The position numbers were made by a program, and so were the translations under genes. A model generated the notes under the pieces. It had not been told where the DNA came from, searched no databases, and saw only the letters and a program-made list of their open reading frames with translations. Positions 36,415 through 47,144 of a stretch of DNA of 64,000 nt are shown one piece after another (within the stretch, counting starts at the first letter, position 1; each line of letters begins with the position of its first letter). The stretch is from NCBI GenBank assembly GCA_028688145.1, contig JAQTYU010000011.1:47944-111943 (forward strand), given 5' to 3'. The DNA is from Thiotrichaceae bacterium (GTDB lineage Bacteria > Pseudomonadota > Gammaproteobacteria > Beggiatoales > Beggiatoaceae).

Positions 36415-36870
36415 ATGAAAAGATTCTTTCTTGCCATATCCATATCGCTGTTCGTGGGACTGCTGGGTGAACTAACCTTAGCTGCGAATCCAACTCATGT
36501 GGATAAACTCAAGAGTACGAAAAACTGCACACGTTGTAATCTCAGTGCTGCGAGTTTGGTCGGACTTAATCTCTCGCGGGCAAAGCTCACGGGAGCTGAT
36601 ATGTCGGGTGCAAGATTAAGAGGCGCGAATTTACGGGGAGCTGACCTGTCAGGCGCAAATCTCTCTGGCGCGGAATTGCGTCGTGTCAATTTGCGTGGGG
36701 CACGGATGAGTCGCGCAAATCTTAGTAATGCCAATTTACGCGGGGCAAATTTACGAGGAGCTGATTTACGTGGAGCTGTGCTGAATGGTGCAGATTTCAA
36801 AGGGGCAATCTTGAAAGATGCCAAGTTAGACGGCGCAACAGGCGGTCAACTCGACGGCGCGGAAATGTAA
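36415..36870 (+). CDS. Secreted pentapeptide-repeat protein
   Basis: A 151-residue protein with an N-terminal signal peptide (MKRFFLAISISLFVGLLGEL, cleavage likely after LAAN or nearby). After a short linker with a CTRC motif, about 19 tandem A(D/N)LxG-type pentapeptides run to the C-terminus, for example LRGANLRGADLSGANLSGAE. Such repeats fold into a right-handed quadrilateral beta-helix. The CxxC just before the helix recalls periplasmic or secreted pentapeptide proteins of other bacteria in which it caps the fold. Function is unknown; export to the periplasm is likely. Single gene. Confidence 0.88.
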   Translation: MKRFFLAISISLFVGLLGELTLAANPTHVDKLKSTKNCTRCNLSAASLVGLNLSRAKLTGADMSGARLRGANLRGADLSGANLSGAELRRVNLRGARMSRANLSNANLRGANLRGADLRGAVLNGADFKGAILKDAKLDGATGGQLDGAEM

Positions 36871-37009
36871 ATATCTCCAAAACCATCATTTCATGAATAC
36901 AGCTTTCATAATTTTTTCAGCAGGATGCGTTTTTATTAAAAAATAAAAGCGCGGATAAAGCGATAGTTTTCGCAATGCGCGATTTATCCCTTCCAAAGGA
37001 TGCGGGTCA

Positions 37010-38608
37010 ATGACAGAACAGGCTTATTATGATGTCTTAATTATTGGCAGTGGTGCCGCAGGCTTAAGTCTCGCGCTGCATCTGGCTGATAAGGCAAAAG
37101 TTGCAATTCTCTCCAAAGCTGCCTTTGATTCTGGCAGCACTCAATATGCCCAAGGTGGGATTTCCGCAGTCTTGGGTGAAGATGATACCCTCGATTCTCA
37201 TGTGGAAGACACCCTGATTGCAGGAGCAGGTCTGTGCAATTCTGAAGTGGTGAAATTTACCGTCGAGCACGGTCCTGAACGCATTGCATGGCTGATTGAG
37301 CAAGGTGTGCCTTTTACCCAAGTTTCTGACACCCACGGACAAATTAATTACCACCTGACCCGCGAAGGCGGACACAGTCATCGCCGCGTAATTCATGCCG
37401 AAGATGCCACAGGTCGCGCCATTGTCACCACGCTTGCCGCAAAAGTTAATCAACATCCGAATATTAGTTTATTAGAACGCCACATTGTGGTGGACTTAAT
37501 CACGGGTAAAAAACAAGGTTTAGGACATGATCGTTGCCTAGGCGCGTATATTCTGAATCGCGACACCAAAAAAGTGAATGCAGTCGGGGCGCGTTTTGTG
37601 GTGCTTGCTACAGGCGGCGCAGGCAAAGTTTATTTATACACCAGCAATCCTGATGTTGCCACAGGCGACGGCATTGCGATGGCATGGCGGGCGGGCTGTC
37701 GAGTGGCGAATATGGAATTTATCCAATTTCACCCCACTTGCTTATATCATCCTGACGCAAAATCTTTCTTAATCAGCGAAGCAGTGCGCGGTGAAGGCGG
37801 TAAATTACTGCTACCCGACGGTTCACCGTTTATGCAGCGCTTTGACCCACGCGGCGAACTTGCCCCGCGTGACATCGTGGCGCGTGCCATTGACCATGAA
37901 ATGAAGCGTCTGGGCAGCGATTGCCTATTTTTAGATATTAGCCATCAACCTGCTGATTTTATTATTAATCATTTCCCGAATATTTATCAACGCTGTTTAG
38001 AATTGGGCTATGACATGACCCGTCAACCGATTCCTATCGTGCCTGCGGCGCATTATACCTGCGGCGGGGTGATGGCGGATTGTTACGGGCGCACTGATTT
38101 GGATGGCTTGTACGCTATTGGTGAAGTGTCGTTCACGGGCTTGCACGGTGCGAATCGCATGGCAAGTAATTCGCTGTTGGAATGTTTAGTGTTTGCGCAT
38201 TCTGCCAGTGAAAATATTCTTGCTCAGCTCAAAGACGTGCCCAAACCGCCTAAGTTGCACGCTTGGGATGAAAGCCGCGTCACCAATTCCGATGAAGAAG
38301 TGGTGGTTTCCCATAATTGGGACGAATTACGCCGCTTTATGTGGGATTATGTGGGCATCGTGCGCACCACCAAACGCTTGCAACGCGCCAAGCACCGCAT
38401 CGATTTATTGCACAGCGAAATCCAAGAATATTACAGCAATTTCCGTGTCAGCAATGATTTGATTGAATTACGAAATTTGGCATTGGTGGCAGAATTAATC
38501 ATTCGTTCTGCCTTGCAACGTAAAGAAAGTCGTGGGCTGCATTACACCCTTGATTATGCCAAGACTTTGCCTGTGGCAGCGAATACGGTGCTCACGCCTG
38601 AGATTTAA
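37010..38608 (+). CDS. nadB: L-aspartate oxidase
   Basis: First enzyme of de novo NAD synthesis: oxidises L-aspartate to iminoaspartate with FAD. The 532-residue flavoprotein begins with the Rossmann motif [18 protein letters not shown], then [19 protein letters not shown], the active-site [15 protein letters not shown], and [30 protein letters not shown] closes the FAD domain, followed by the helical C-terminal domain. An AAAGGA site lies before the ATG. nadA and nadC are not adjacent. A repeat follows the gene. Confidence 0.96.
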   Translation: MTEQAYYDVLIIGSGAAGLSLALHLADKAKVAILSKAAFDSGSTQYAQGGISAVLGEDDTLDSHVEDTLIAGAGLCNSEVVKFTVEHGPERIAWLIEQGVPFTQVSDTHGQINYHLTREGGHSHRRVIHAEDATGRAIVTTLAAKVNQHPNISLLERHIVVDLITGKKQGLGHDRCLGAYILNRDTKKVNAVGARFVVLATGGAGKVYLYTSNPDVATGDGIAMAWRAGCRVANMEFIQFHPTCLYHPDAKSFLISEAVRGEGGKLLLPDGSPFMQRFDPRGELAPRDIVARAIDHEMKRLGSDCLFLDISHQPADFIINHFPNIYQRCLELGYDMTRQPIPIVPAAHYTCGGVMADCYGRTDLDGLYAIGEVSFTGLHGANRMASNSLLECLVFAHSASENILAQLKDVPKPPKLHAWDESRVTNSDEEVVVSHNWDELRRFMWDYVGIVRTTKRLQRAKHRIDLLHSEIQEYYSNFRVSNDLIELRNLALVAELIIRSALQRKESRGLHYTLDYAKTLPVAANTVLTPEI

Positions 38609-38684
38609 AAGTATTAAGATAAAGGGAAAGCGACTTCCCTTCAAATAACTAAATAGAAATTAGGTTTTGAATATTTTACTGCGC

Positions 38685-38780
38685 CCCTGTAAAGGGACTA
38701 AAGATTAAAACCAGCCCCTAAATCCCCTAAACAAGATGTTTGTGTTTAGCCCCCTTCAGGGGGTTGGGGGCGCAGTTAGG
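38685..38780. repeat. Palindromic intergenic repeat
   Basis: CAGCCCCTAAATCCCCTAAA (from about 38702) and TAGCCCCCTTCAGGGGGTTG (from about 38746) form the two facing arms; same family as at 2222 and 60170. Lies between nadB and fbaB. Confidence 0.75.
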
Positions 38781-38845
38781 TTTACTAACCAGCTAATTTC
38801 TAAAATAAAATAGTCTTTACCCACCTGATTTAGTAAGGAAAAATA

Positions 38846-39898
38846 ATGACGAATATTGCAGCCCTGTTGGGGGATGAGGCAGAACACTTATTGGGTTACC
38901 GTTGTACGGCAATCCCCCAAGCAAATTTACACTTGCCAGGTCCAAATTATGTGGATGACGTGGTCAGCATTAAAGACCGCAAACCCGCCGTATTACGCAA
39001 TCTGCAAGACATGTTTAATCATGGGCGTTTAGCAGGCACGGGCTTTTTATCCATTCTGCCTGTAGACCAAGGTATTGAACATTCAGCGGGGGGGTCTTTT
39101 GCACCTAATCCTGCGTATTTTGACCCCGAAAATATTGTGAAATTAGCGATTGAAGGCGGTTGCAATGCGGTCGCTTCAACCTTAGGCGTGCTGAGTTCCG
39201 TGTCTCGCAAATACGCGCACAAGATTCCGTTCATGGTGAAAATCAATCACAATGAAATTCTGACCTATCCCGCGATTTATGATCAAACCCTGTTCGCCAG
39301 TGTCGAACAAGCCTTTGATTTGGGCGCGACTGCGGTCGGCGCAACCATTTATTTCGGTTCACCCGAATGCCGCCGCCAAATTCAAGAAGTCAGCGAAGCG
39401 TTTGCCCGTGCGCATGAATTAGGCATGGTCACGATTTTATGGGCGTATTTACGTAATCCCGATTTCAAAAAAGACGGCATTGATTATCATGTTTCCGCAG
39501 ATTTAACTGGGCAAGCCAACCATTTGGCAGCCACGATTAACGCTGACATCGTCAAGCAAAAACAAGCAGAAAATAATGGCGGCTATAACGCAATTAAATT
39601 CGGCAAAACCCATCCTAAAGTGTACAGCGAATTAACCACGGATCACCCGATTGATTTAGTGCGCTACCAAGTGGCGAACTGCTACATGGGACGCGCGGGT
39701 TTAATCAATTCTGGTGGCGAGGCGGGCGGTAAAGACGATTTACGTCAAGCAGTACGCACCGCAGTGATTAACAAACGTGCAGGCGGCATGGGCTTGATTT
39801 CTGGGCGTAAAGCGTTCCAAAAGCCGATGAACGAAGGCGTGGCATTATTAAATGCAATTCAAGACGTGTATTTAGCAAAAGATGTGACGGTTGCTTAA
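38846..39898 (+). CDS. fbaB: Class I fructose-bisphosphate aldolase
   Basis: Schiff-base (metal-independent) aldolase splitting fructose 1,6-bisphosphate, of the DhnA/FbaB type. The 350-residue chain matches the E. coli FbaB pattern throughout: [76 protein letters not shown] and [17 protein letters not shown]. The lysine of the INADIVKQK region is the expected active-site base. An AAGGA site lies before the ATG. The window also encodes a class II enzyme at 47145, so the cell has two unrelated aldolases. Confidence 0.96.
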   Translation: MTNIAALLGDEAEHLLGYRCTAIPQANLHLPGPNYVDDVVSIKDRKPAVLRNLQDMFNHGRLAGTGFLSILPVDQGIEHSAGGSFAPNPAYFDPENIVKLAIEGGCNAVASTLGVLSSVSRKYAHKIPFMVKINHNEILTYPAIYDQTLFASVEQAFDLGATAVGATIYFGSPECRRQIQEVSEAFARAHELGMVTILWAYLRNPDFKKDGIDYHVSADLTGQANHLAATINADIVKQKQAENNGGYNAIKFGKTHPKVYSELTTDHPIDLVRYQVANCYMGRAGLINSGGEAGGKDDLRQAVRTAVINKRAGGMGLISGRKAFQKPMNEGVALLNAIQDVYLAKDVTVA

Positions 39899-39978
39899 AT
39901 AACCGCTTGTTGTGCACCGGGGCTATCTTGCGCGTATCGAAGATAGCCTCTTGTTTATGTTCACTTTGATAATAATTC

Positions 39979-42006
39979 ATGCCTACATCTGCGTTCCGCA
40001 CGCCTGCTCACCCGATTATTGCGACACATTTCCAGCCTCATAGCTGGGCTCCTGACTTTTGGTGTACGCTCAATTTACAAACTCTTGATGCCGAACTTGC
40101 GGACATTCACGCACGCGGTTTTAATACGGTAATTATTCTCGTGCCGTGGGTGGGTTTTCAGCCACAAGTACGGCCCATTCAATATCATCAAGAATATTTA
40201 GACTTGTTTAATGCCTTGCTGGCACGCATTCAGGCACAAAATTTGTCCTGTATTTTACGGATTGGATACGCGCACGAGGGCGGTATTGTCAGCTATCCTG
40301 ACAGTGAAGCACGCCAATTTGCGGTGTTCACCGATGAATATGTTCATGAAGCATGGCGTGATTATTTACGCACTTTGTGGGGCATTGTTAAAAATTATGA
40401 TTGTGTCTTAGGCGGCTTTTTAACGTGGGAAGATTTTTTCTTTCTCAATATCGTGCATCACCCTTTAAATACTCGCTTACGCATTGCCAAACAAGCAGGC
40501 TATCAAGAATTTTTAAAACAAAATTATAGTCTTGACGAAATCAATGCGCTGTATCCACGCCGCTTTTATCAGCGCAAATTCAGAAATTACAACCACATTC
40601 CTGTCCCCAGTTTTAAATCGCCTGCGATTAAACTGTGGAGTCAATTTTGGGATCAATGGCTGACCAAAAAATTATTGGCGTTTAGCCGCGAACATTTTCC
40701 CCCGCTCAGCTTTGAAGTGCGCGTTGATTGTGAGCCTTTCGATACGCCTCAGCAAACGATGCAACAGTATGTTTGTCATAAAGATACTTTTGATGTGGAT
40801 GCGGATACTGACATTACTTTTTTATATTATTCGCCTGCATGGGGCAGCGATAATACTGAAAAATTTGCCTCGGCAGAAACGGCTTTATATCGGCTGCGCT
40901 GGATGTTGGAAACCGTGCGCAAGCAAACCCAGAATGCTTTGTTTATCGACCAGTTTAATTTTATCGACAATACGCCCGAATTTACCCACAACACCGCGAT
41001 TGACCCACAACACCTGAACGAATTTTTAGCGGGTGCAACCGAATTGTTAAAAGAATTCACCGTGGGTTTTGGGCTGTGGGCGCTGCATGATATTCCGACG
41101 AATATTTTAAGAAATGGTTCGTTTTTGCGCGATTATGCAGGCTGGGAAGTCAATGAATTCGCGGAATGGGTAGAAGTGTTGCCGCGTCATGCGGTGAAAT
41201 TAGCCAAGGGCGGCAAACTCAGCCAACAGCTTGATAAAGAATATCATTCCACCAATTCGCTGTACCAATTGGATTTCCAAGTGTGTAGCGCGGAACAATT
41301 GACGATACCGCTGCAATTGCGTTTGAAAATTGTTTCGGCACGCGGTCAAGTGATGTATCAACGTGAAATTCATGTCACTGCGCCCACTTGGAAAAAAGTA
41401 CATTTTCAAGAAGTTCCCTTCAAAATTCATGCAGTTTTAAGCTTGGAAAATTCAGGGGCGAGTGTGTTGGCAGGGGAATTTATGTTTCATGCCTGGCATC
41501 AAGAAAATGGCGTGTTAGATGTCGATAAAAATCCCAAAGACTTTTACCCTGCGTTTCAAAAAATGATGCAGCAGTTGCAAGCGCAACCCGTGATACCTGC
41601 GTATTATTCAAAAGCGATGCTCACGTCTGAAAATTTCAGCGAACTTTATCCAGAACAGTGGATGAGTCATAAAATAAGTGGACAATTAAGCACTAATTTA
41701 TGTTATGGCGCATTTTTTATTCGTGCCTATGTGCCTGCGCATTGGGAAAACTATTGTAATCAATTGAGTTTACAGCTTGGGGAGATGCACATCGTCATTC
41801 CCACGGAAGTTTTTGCAGGATATAACGAAATAATTGTGCCCCTGCCCACAAAAATTTCCTACCAAACGCTGAATTTTGTATTAGAATCAAGCAAAGTTGT
41901 TTCTCCAAAACAGTATGATGTTGGCTCACAGGATGCACGTTTACTCAGTTTGCAACTTTTAGCACTGGGTTTTTGTGAATCAGGTGATACCTTACCGCCC
42001 CTTTAA
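39979..42006 (+). CDS. Glycoside hydrolase-like protein (TIM-barrel plus C-terminal sandwich)
   Basis: A 675-residue protein with no signal peptide. The N-terminal 370 residues look like a clan GH-A beta/alpha barrel: ARGFNTVIILVPWVGFQP in the first strands, SCILRIGYAHEGGIVSYP, and GGFLTWEDFFF (about 145-155) with a candidate catalytic Glu, then NALFIDQFNFIDNTPEF and GFGLWALHDIPTNILR. The C-terminal part (about 400 onward) has beta-rich stretches like a carbohydrate-binding or jelly-roll module. The exact family and substrate are not recognised. The sensor kinase gene follows after 20 bases, so a common transcript is likely. It is presumably cytoplasmic unless exported by an unseen route. Confidence 0.7.
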   Translation: MPTSAFRTPAHPIIATHFQPHSWAPDFWCTLNLQTLDAELADIHARGFNTVIILVPWVGFQPQVRPIQYHQEYLDLFNALLARIQAQNLSCILRIGYAHEGGIVSYPDSEARQFAVFTDEYVHEAWRDYLRTLWGIVKNYDCVLGGFLTWEDFFFLNIVHHPLNTRLRIAKQAGYQEFLKQNYSLDEINALYPRRFYQRKFRNYNHIPVPSFKSPAIKLWSQFWDQWLTKKLLAFSREHFPPLSFEVRVDCEPFDTPQQTMQQYVCHKDTFDVDADTDITFLYYSPAWGSDNTEKFASAETALYRLRWMLETVRKQTQNALFIDQFNFIDNTPEFTHNTAIDPQHLNEFLAGATELLKEFTVGFGLWALHDIPTNILRNGSFLRDYAGWEVNEFAEWVEVLPRHAVKLAKGGKLSQQLDKEYHSTNSLYQLDFQVCSAEQLTIPLQLRLKIVSARGQVMYQREIHVTAPTWKKVHFQEVPFKIHAVLSLENSGASVLAGEFMFHAWHQENGVLDVDKNPKDFYPAFQKMMQQLQAQPVIPAYYSKAMLTSENFSELYPEQWMSHKISGQLSTNLCYGAFFIRAYVPAHWENYCNQLSLQLGEMHIVIPTEVFAGYNEIIVPLPTKISYQTLNFVLESSKVVSPKQYDVGSQDARLLSLQLLALGFCESGDTLPPL

Positions 42007-42026
42007 ACTGATGAACTGAATGGACA

Positions 42027-44702
42027 ATGTCTCTCTCCACGGTTGAGCTACAACAAGGTGCTGAAAAGTCACAGTCGCTAAGTCAAGCGTTTTCAAAACT
42101 CTTGATTCTGATGGCTGTGCTTAGCCTTTTCATATTGGGAGCAATGTTGTGGGCGGCTTCGCATTTTGCTTACGAGGGTATTCTCAAACGTCATAATCTG
42201 TTAGTCAGCAGTTTGGCGCAGCAAAGTAATCAATATTTAACTGAAAATGAGCAGATTATGCGCACTGCTGCCTATAGTTTGCTTGATCTCACCCCCATTC
42301 AACAAAGCAACATGTTAGTGCGAATTCGCAGTTATTATTCGCGCTTCAGTCGCTTTACCTTGTTGAATGCGGAAGGGCGTGTCGTTGTCGAAGACAATAT
42401 TAACAGCCCAATTTATATCAATTCAGGCGTGCCTGATCCACGGCACGATGGCTATTTCCAACAAGTACAACGCGATAAGCGAGTGTATTTTTCTGATCCT
42501 TTTATTTCACCACACAGTAAACAATTATCACTGTTGATTGCGGTGCCGATTATTCTGCCTCAACAAGGTTTTCAAGGCGTATTTTCGGGCGAGGTGGAAT
42601 TACAATTTCTGCAAAAAAGCATCGAGCACAGTCAAATTGAAGTGGGCAACACCGCTTTTATTCTCGACCAACATGGCAATATGCTCGCCCACCCTGACAC
42701 CCAACTGGTGCAAGCACGCAAAAGCTTGCAGCATATTCCTTTGGTGAAACAAGCCTTATTAGGCAAGTCACTTTCCAGTATTTACCAAGATGATCAAGGA
42801 CGTTGGACGATTGGCAGTGCCGCACCGCTGAATAATGGTTGGGTGGTGGTGGACACACAAGCCTTGAGTCTTGCGGCGCGTCCGATTTTATACATGGTAG
42901 CCTTAGCAACTGTATTATTTCTAATTAACCTCGTGATTTTATTCTTTGCACAGCGTCACCAACTGGGGCAAATTGTAAAATCCTTGTCGATTTTGGTGCA
43001 AAAAGCCAATGCCTTGGCACGTAATAATTACGAAGAACTCTCGTTGATTCGTTTGGTCAAATTTAGTGAAATCATTAGTTTGGGTGAAAGCTTTATTAAA
43101 ATGGCAAATGCGGTGCAAGAACGCGATCAAGCCTTAGAAACCCAAGTCACGGAATTGCAGGCCGCCAAAGAAACCGCTGAAGCGGCGATTCGCACCAAAA
43201 GCGATTTTCTGGCAAATATGAGCCATGAACTGCGCACGCCCTTGAATGCCATTATTGGTTATACCGAAATTATTGAAGAAGATTTCCGCGACTCAGGCAA
43301 TGAAGAATATTTAACCGATTTAACCCGCATTCACAGTGCCGCAGAACATTTACTGGGTTTAATCAATGATTTGTTAGATATTTCCAAGATTGAAGCGGGC
43401 AAAATGGAAGTCTTGGTAGAAGTATTTGATGTCAATATGTTGGTTGATAACCTGCACGATATGGTCATGGCATGGGTACAGGAAAATGCAAATACTTTAA
43501 CCGTGGAATGCCCCCCTAATTTTGGTGATATGCAAACCGATTTAGTGAAATTACGTCAAAGCTTGCTGAATTTGCTCAGTAATGCCACCAAGTTTACGAA
43601 GCATGGGCATATCAGTTTACATGTCACCCCTCTGCAACAAGCAGGTGAAGCGTGGATTAGAATCGAGGTGCGTGACTCGGGTATTGGCATGACGGAGGAA
43701 CAAATGAAGAAACTGTTCCAAATTTTCAGCCAAGTTGATAGTTCGATGACGCGCCGTTATGGCGGCACGGGCTTAGGTCTCGCAATTACCCGCCACTTTG
43801 TCGAAATGTTGGGTGGTAAAATTACTGTCGAAAGCCAATTTGGCAAAGGCACCAGCTTTATTGTGTGCATTCCCCGCCGTTTAAAACGCCCTGAAGTATT
43901 AAAGCCCAGTTTGAGCCAATCATTGACCCTTGCCAGCTTGCCCGAAAGTGGTGGGAAAATTCTGGTGGTGGATGACAATCCCAGCGTGCGTGAAGTGTTG
44001 AAAACCATTTTAACCAAGGAAGGCTATCAAGTTGCGATGGCGGGCGATGGTGAAGAAGGTTTGAGCATTGCGCGTAAATTGCGTCCTAATGCAATTATTT
44101 TAGATGTGGTGATGCCGAAAATGGATGGATGGACCACGCTTTCTGAATTAAAAGCCGATCCTGAATTAGCCATGATTCCTGTCATCATGTTGTCGATGTT
44201 GGAAGAAAAAGAATATGCGTATTCGTTGGGGGCGGCGGAATATCTGGTTAAACCTTTGCACAGTGAAAAACTGATTCAAGCTTTGCATAAACATCGCGCC
44301 CCCAATGTCAAATTGCCGTTGCCTGTGGCGATGGTGATTGAAGATGATATGTTGATGCGTGAAATGTTGTCGCAATGGTTCGACAAACAAGGTTGGCAAG
44401 TGCATTGTGCGGAAAATGGACACATTGCATTGTCGCAGCTTTCACAAGTTAATCCCTATTTCATCGTACTAGATTTGATGATGCCTGAAATCGATGGTTT
44501 TGAGTTTGTTAGCCAAATTCAACAGCATACGACGTGGAGTCAAGTGCCGATTGTGGTTTTGACTGCAAAACACATCACTCCTGAAGAACGCACACACTTA
44601 TTAACCCGTGTCGATGCGATTATCCAAAAAGACACTTACGACGCAGAACAACTCTTTGACCAATTACAAGCTTTATTGCCTGTAATTCCTGCCCAAAAGT
44701 AA
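42027..44702 (+). CDS. Hybrid sensor histidine kinase with Cache domain and two receivers
   Basis: An 891-residue inner-membrane sensor. TM1 (about 24-46) and TM2 (about 284-307) flank a periplasmic double-Cache sensor (about 50-280) of the kind that binds small metabolites. A HAMP-like stretch and coiled-coil lead to HisKA with His400 (MSHELRTPLNAIIG), and HATPase with the N-box LLNLLSNATKF, G1 DSGIGM and G2 YGGTGLGLAI. Two receiver domains follow, with phospho-Asp693 (IILDVVMPKMDG) and Asp816 (IVLDLMMPEIDG). No HPt domain or output is present, so a separate phosphotransfer partner is expected. It lies between the glycosidase-like and methyltransferase genes with tiny gaps. Confidence 0.92.
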   Translation: MSLSTVELQQGAEKSQSLSQAFSKLLILMAVLSLFILGAMLWAASHFAYEGILKRHNLLVSSLAQQSNQYLTENEQIMRTAAYSLLDLTPIQQSNMLVRIRSYYSRFSRFTLLNAEGRVVVEDNINSPIYINSGVPDPRHDGYFQQVQRDKRVYFSDPFISPHSKQLSLLIAVPIILPQQGFQGVFSGEVELQFLQKSIEHSQIEVGNTAFILDQHGNMLAHPDTQLVQARKSLQHIPLVKQALLGKSLSSIYQDDQGRWTIGSAAPLNNGWVVVDTQALSLAARPILYMVALATVLFLINLVILFFAQRHQLGQIVKSLSILVQKANALARNNYEELSLIRLVKFSEIISLGESFIKMANAVQERDQALETQVTELQAAKETAEAAIRTKSDFLANMSHELRTPLNAIIGYTEIIEEDFRDSGNEEYLTDLTRIHSAAEHLLGLINDLLDISKIEAGKMEVLVEVFDVNMLVDNLHDMVMAWVQENANTLTVECPPNFGDMQTDLVKLRQSLLNLLSNATKFTKHGHISLHVTPLQQAGEAWIRIEVRDSGIGMTEEQMKKLFQIFSQVDSSMTRRYGGTGLGLAITRHFVEMLGGKITVESQFGKGTSFIVCIPRRLKRPEVLKPSLSQSLTLASLPESGGKILVVDDNPSVREVLKTILTKEGYQVAMAGDGEEGLSIARKLRPNAIILDVVMPKMDGWTTLSELKADPELAMIPVIMLSMLEEKEYAYSLGAAEYLVKPLHSEKLIQALHKHRAPNVKLPLPVAMVIEDDMLMREMLSQWFDKQGWQVHCAENGHIALSQLSQVNPYFIVLDLMMPEIDGFEFVSQIQQHTTWSQVPIVVLTAKHITPEERTHLLTRVDAIIQKDTYDAEQLFDQLQALLPVIPAQK

Positions 44703-44712
44703 CAGCTTGCTT

Positions 44713-45567
44713 ATGCACATTCCTGAAAAATCCGCCATTCAACAGCTTTGGCAAAGTAGCAGCCCTGCATGGGAGCAGTGGGCTGAAAATCTGCAAGCGA
44801 TGGCAGACAAATTCAATCAACCCTTGTTAAATGCAGTGGATATTCAAGCGGGTGATTGGGTGTTAGATTTGGCATCGGGTGCGGGCGAACCTGCGTTAAG
44901 TGTGGCGCAGCGGGTTGGGGAATCAGGTTTGGTGATTGCCAGCGATTTAGTGCCTTCCATGTTGCAGGGTGTGAAACGGCGCGCGGCGGGCATTTCACAT
45001 TTACACGCCCTTGCCGCTGATATGGAAAACTTGCCGTTTGCGACTGAAAGTTTGGATAAAATCACTTGTCGTTTTGGCATTATGTTTGCCCCAAATTGGG
45101 CGCAAGCGGTGGCTGAATGTCAACGGATTTTGAAACCCCAAGGCAAAGTTGCGTTTATGCTGTGGGGTGCGTTGCCTGAAAATACGGTGTTTCACGTCAT
45201 TCGGCAGGCAGCCGAGCAAGTTTTTCCCGACAACACTGCCTATGCACATGAATTTCTTCCCTTCTTATTTGCCGATCCTGCGCCTTTGCTTGCGACCATG
45301 CAGCAGCAGGGTTTGCATTGTCATTTACAAACTTTAGAATTTTCCCCCAAAGTGCCCGACTCGGTAAAATTTTGGCAAGCTCCGCTAGAAATGTCTTTTG
45401 CTGCGCGTTATCAGGCGGCGAGTTCTGAACAGCGTCAGGCTTGGGAAATGGCGATTCTTCAGGCTCTTGAAGCGTATCGTCAAGAAAGTTTTTATCAGTT
45501 GAAAGTTCGCCTGCATATTTTGGTGGGGGAAAAACTGTCTGAACCACAATTTGCACAATTACCATAA
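44713..45567 (+). CDS. Class I SAM-dependent methyltransferase
   Basis: A 284-residue methyltransferase of the UbiE/COQ5-like (Methyltransf_11/25) type. Motif I is VLDLASGAGEPALSVAQRVG, followed by VIASDLVPSMLQGVKRRA, an acidic loop ALAADMENLPFATESLDKIT, and the post-motif FGIMFAPNWAQAVAECQRIL with LKPQGKVAFMLWG. The ATG at 44713 lies 10 bases after the kinase stop, so the two are probably co-transcribed. The substrate cannot be told; it is not a canonical UbiE. The last codons recur in inverted form about 220 bases downstream. Confidence 0.85.
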   Translation: MHIPEKSAIQQLWQSSSPAWEQWAENLQAMADKFNQPLLNAVDIQAGDWVLDLASGAGEPALSVAQRVGESGLVIASDLVPSMLQGVKRRAAGISHLHALAADMENLPFATESLDKITCRFGIMFAPNWAQAVAECQRILKPQGKVAFMLWGALPENTVFHVIRQAAEQVFPDNTAYAHEFLPFLFADPAPLLATMQQQGLHCHLQTLEFSPKVPDSVKFWQAPLEMSFAARYQAASSEQRQAWEMAILQALEAYRQESFYQLKVRLHILVGEKLSEPQFAQLP

Positions 45568-45813
45568 TTTACACAATTTAAAATAATTTTCTTTTCCTCG
45601 TTCCCAAACTCTGTTTGGGAATGCCTGTAAGTCAAGCTTCGCTTGACAGTACAGTTATATTTCCCTCACATTTAAAATGAGAAATCATTAATTTCTTCTG
45701 ATCGTCAAGCAGAGCTTGACGTGCGAGCATTCCCAAACAGAGTTTGGGAACGAGATAATTTTCTTGTCTAATTATGGCAATTGTGCAAATTAAGTGAATT
45801 GTGGTTCAGACAT
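45537..45813. repeat. Nested inverted repeats, with inverted copy of the methyltransferase 3' end
   Basis: A perfect 28-bp inverted repeat (45597-45624 with 45727-45754), itself palindromic in TTCCCAAACTCTGTTTGGGA, brackets a second pair, GTCAAGCTTCGCTTGAC (45631-45647) and GTCAAGCAGAGCTTGAC (about 45704-45720). Outside it, the end of the methyltransferase gene (GTCTGAACCACAATTTGCAC, 45537-45557) reappears as complement at about 45781-45813 with a short insertion. No protein is encoded. Confidence 0.75.
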
Positions 45814-45953
45814 TTAAATGACGCGCTTCAAGCCAATGCGTTAAAATACGCAGTTATCATGACGGCTGGTGTTTTAAAAAAACGAGCTGTGATAAATCAA
45901 AATCTCCCCCGCTGAAATATTAAATATTGTTAATGAAAACATTGGAGTAAGCC

Positions 45954-47132
45954 ATGTCCGTTCTCAAAATGACCGATTTAGACCTCAAAGGCAAGCGCGT
46001 GTTAATTCGCGAAGATTTTAATGTGCCTGTGAAAGATGGAAAAGTGACCAGCGATGTGCGCATTCAAGCCGCACTTCCCAACATTCAACACGCTTTAAAG
46101 GCAGGCGCGAAAGTCATTTTGATGTCGCATTTAGGTCGTCCCACCGAAGGCGAATATAATCCTGAATTTTCAATGCAGCCCGTGGCAGAGCATTTAACTA
46201 AATTATTAGGGCAGCCCGTGCGTTTAATCAAAGACTGGTTAGACGGTGTGGAAGTGGGCGAAGGCGAAGCCGTGCTGTGTGAAAACGTACGCTTCAATGT
46301 GGGCGAAAAGAAGAATAAAGATGAGTTGGCCGAAAAAATGGCAAAACTCTGTGATATTTATGTGATGGATGCCTTTGGAACGGCGCACCGTGCGGAAGCT
46401 TCGACTCACGGCGTGGCAAAATTTGCACCCGTCGCTTGTGCAGGGATGTTATTGGCAGATGAATTGGAAGCTTTAGGCAAAGCCTTGGCAAATCCTGCGC
46501 GTCCGATGGTTGCGATTGTCGGCGGCTCGAAAGTGTCCAGCAAACTCACCGTTTTAGAATCTTTGTCAAAAATCGTGGATCAATTAATTGTCGGCGGCGG
46601 TATTGCCAACACGTTTTTAGTCGCGGAAGGTTATAACGTCGGCAAATCTTTATATGAGCCTGAATTAGTTGAAGAAGCTAAACGCTTGATTGCAGAAGCC
46701 AAAGCACGCGGCGCAGATATTCCGATTCCTACCGATGTGATTGTGGGCAAAGCTTTTGATGCGAATGAAAAAGCAGTTTCCAAGTTGGTCAGTGAAGTCG
46801 CTGATGACGACATGATTTTTGATATTGGCGAACAAAGCCGCGCCAAATTGGTCGAAGTGCTGAAAAAAGCAGGCACAATTGTGTGGAATGGCCCTGTGGG
46901 CGTGTTTGAATTTGACCAATTCGGCGGCGGCACGAAAGCTTTATCTTTGGCAATTGCTGAAAGTACGGCGTTCTCGATTGCAGGCGGCGGCGACACTTTG
47001 GCGGCGGTTGATAAATATAACATTGCAGACCAAGTTTCTTATATTTCCACGGGCGGCGGCGCATTCCTCGAATTTTTAGAAGGGAAGGTTTTGCCCGCAG
47101 TTGCCATTTTAGAACAACGCGCTCAAGCGTAA
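45954..47132 (+). CDS. pgk: Phosphoglycerate kinase
   Basis: Transfers phosphate between 1,3-bisphosphoglycerate and ADP in glycolysis, gluconeogenesis and the Calvin cycle. The 392-residue protein has [20 protein letters not shown], the substrate-binding [18 protein letters not shown], the hinge, [17 protein letters not shown] and the nucleotide-site [25 protein letters not shown] site precedes the ATG. fbaA follows after 12 bases, a common arrangement; pyruvate kinase, often between them, is absent. Confidence 0.97.
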   Translation: MSVLKMTDLDLKGKRVLIREDFNVPVKDGKVTSDVRIQAALPNIQHALKAGAKVILMSHLGRPTEGEYNPEFSMQPVAEHLTKLLGQPVRLIKDWLDGVEVGEGEAVLCENVRFNVGEKKNKDELAEKMAKLCDIYVMDAFGTAHRAEASTHGVAKFAPVACAGMLLADELEALGKALANPARPMVAIVGGSKVSSKLTVLESLSKIVDQLIVGGGIANTFLVAEGYNVGKSLYEPELVEEAKRLIAEAKARGADIPIPTDVIVGKAFDANEKAVSKLVSEVADDDMIFDIGEQSRAKLVEVLKKAGTIVWNGPVGVFEFDQFGGGTKALSLAIAESTAFSIAGGGDTLAAVDKYNIADQVSYISTGGGAFLEFLEGKVLPAVAILEQRAQA

Positions 47133-47144
47133 GGAGTAATACAC

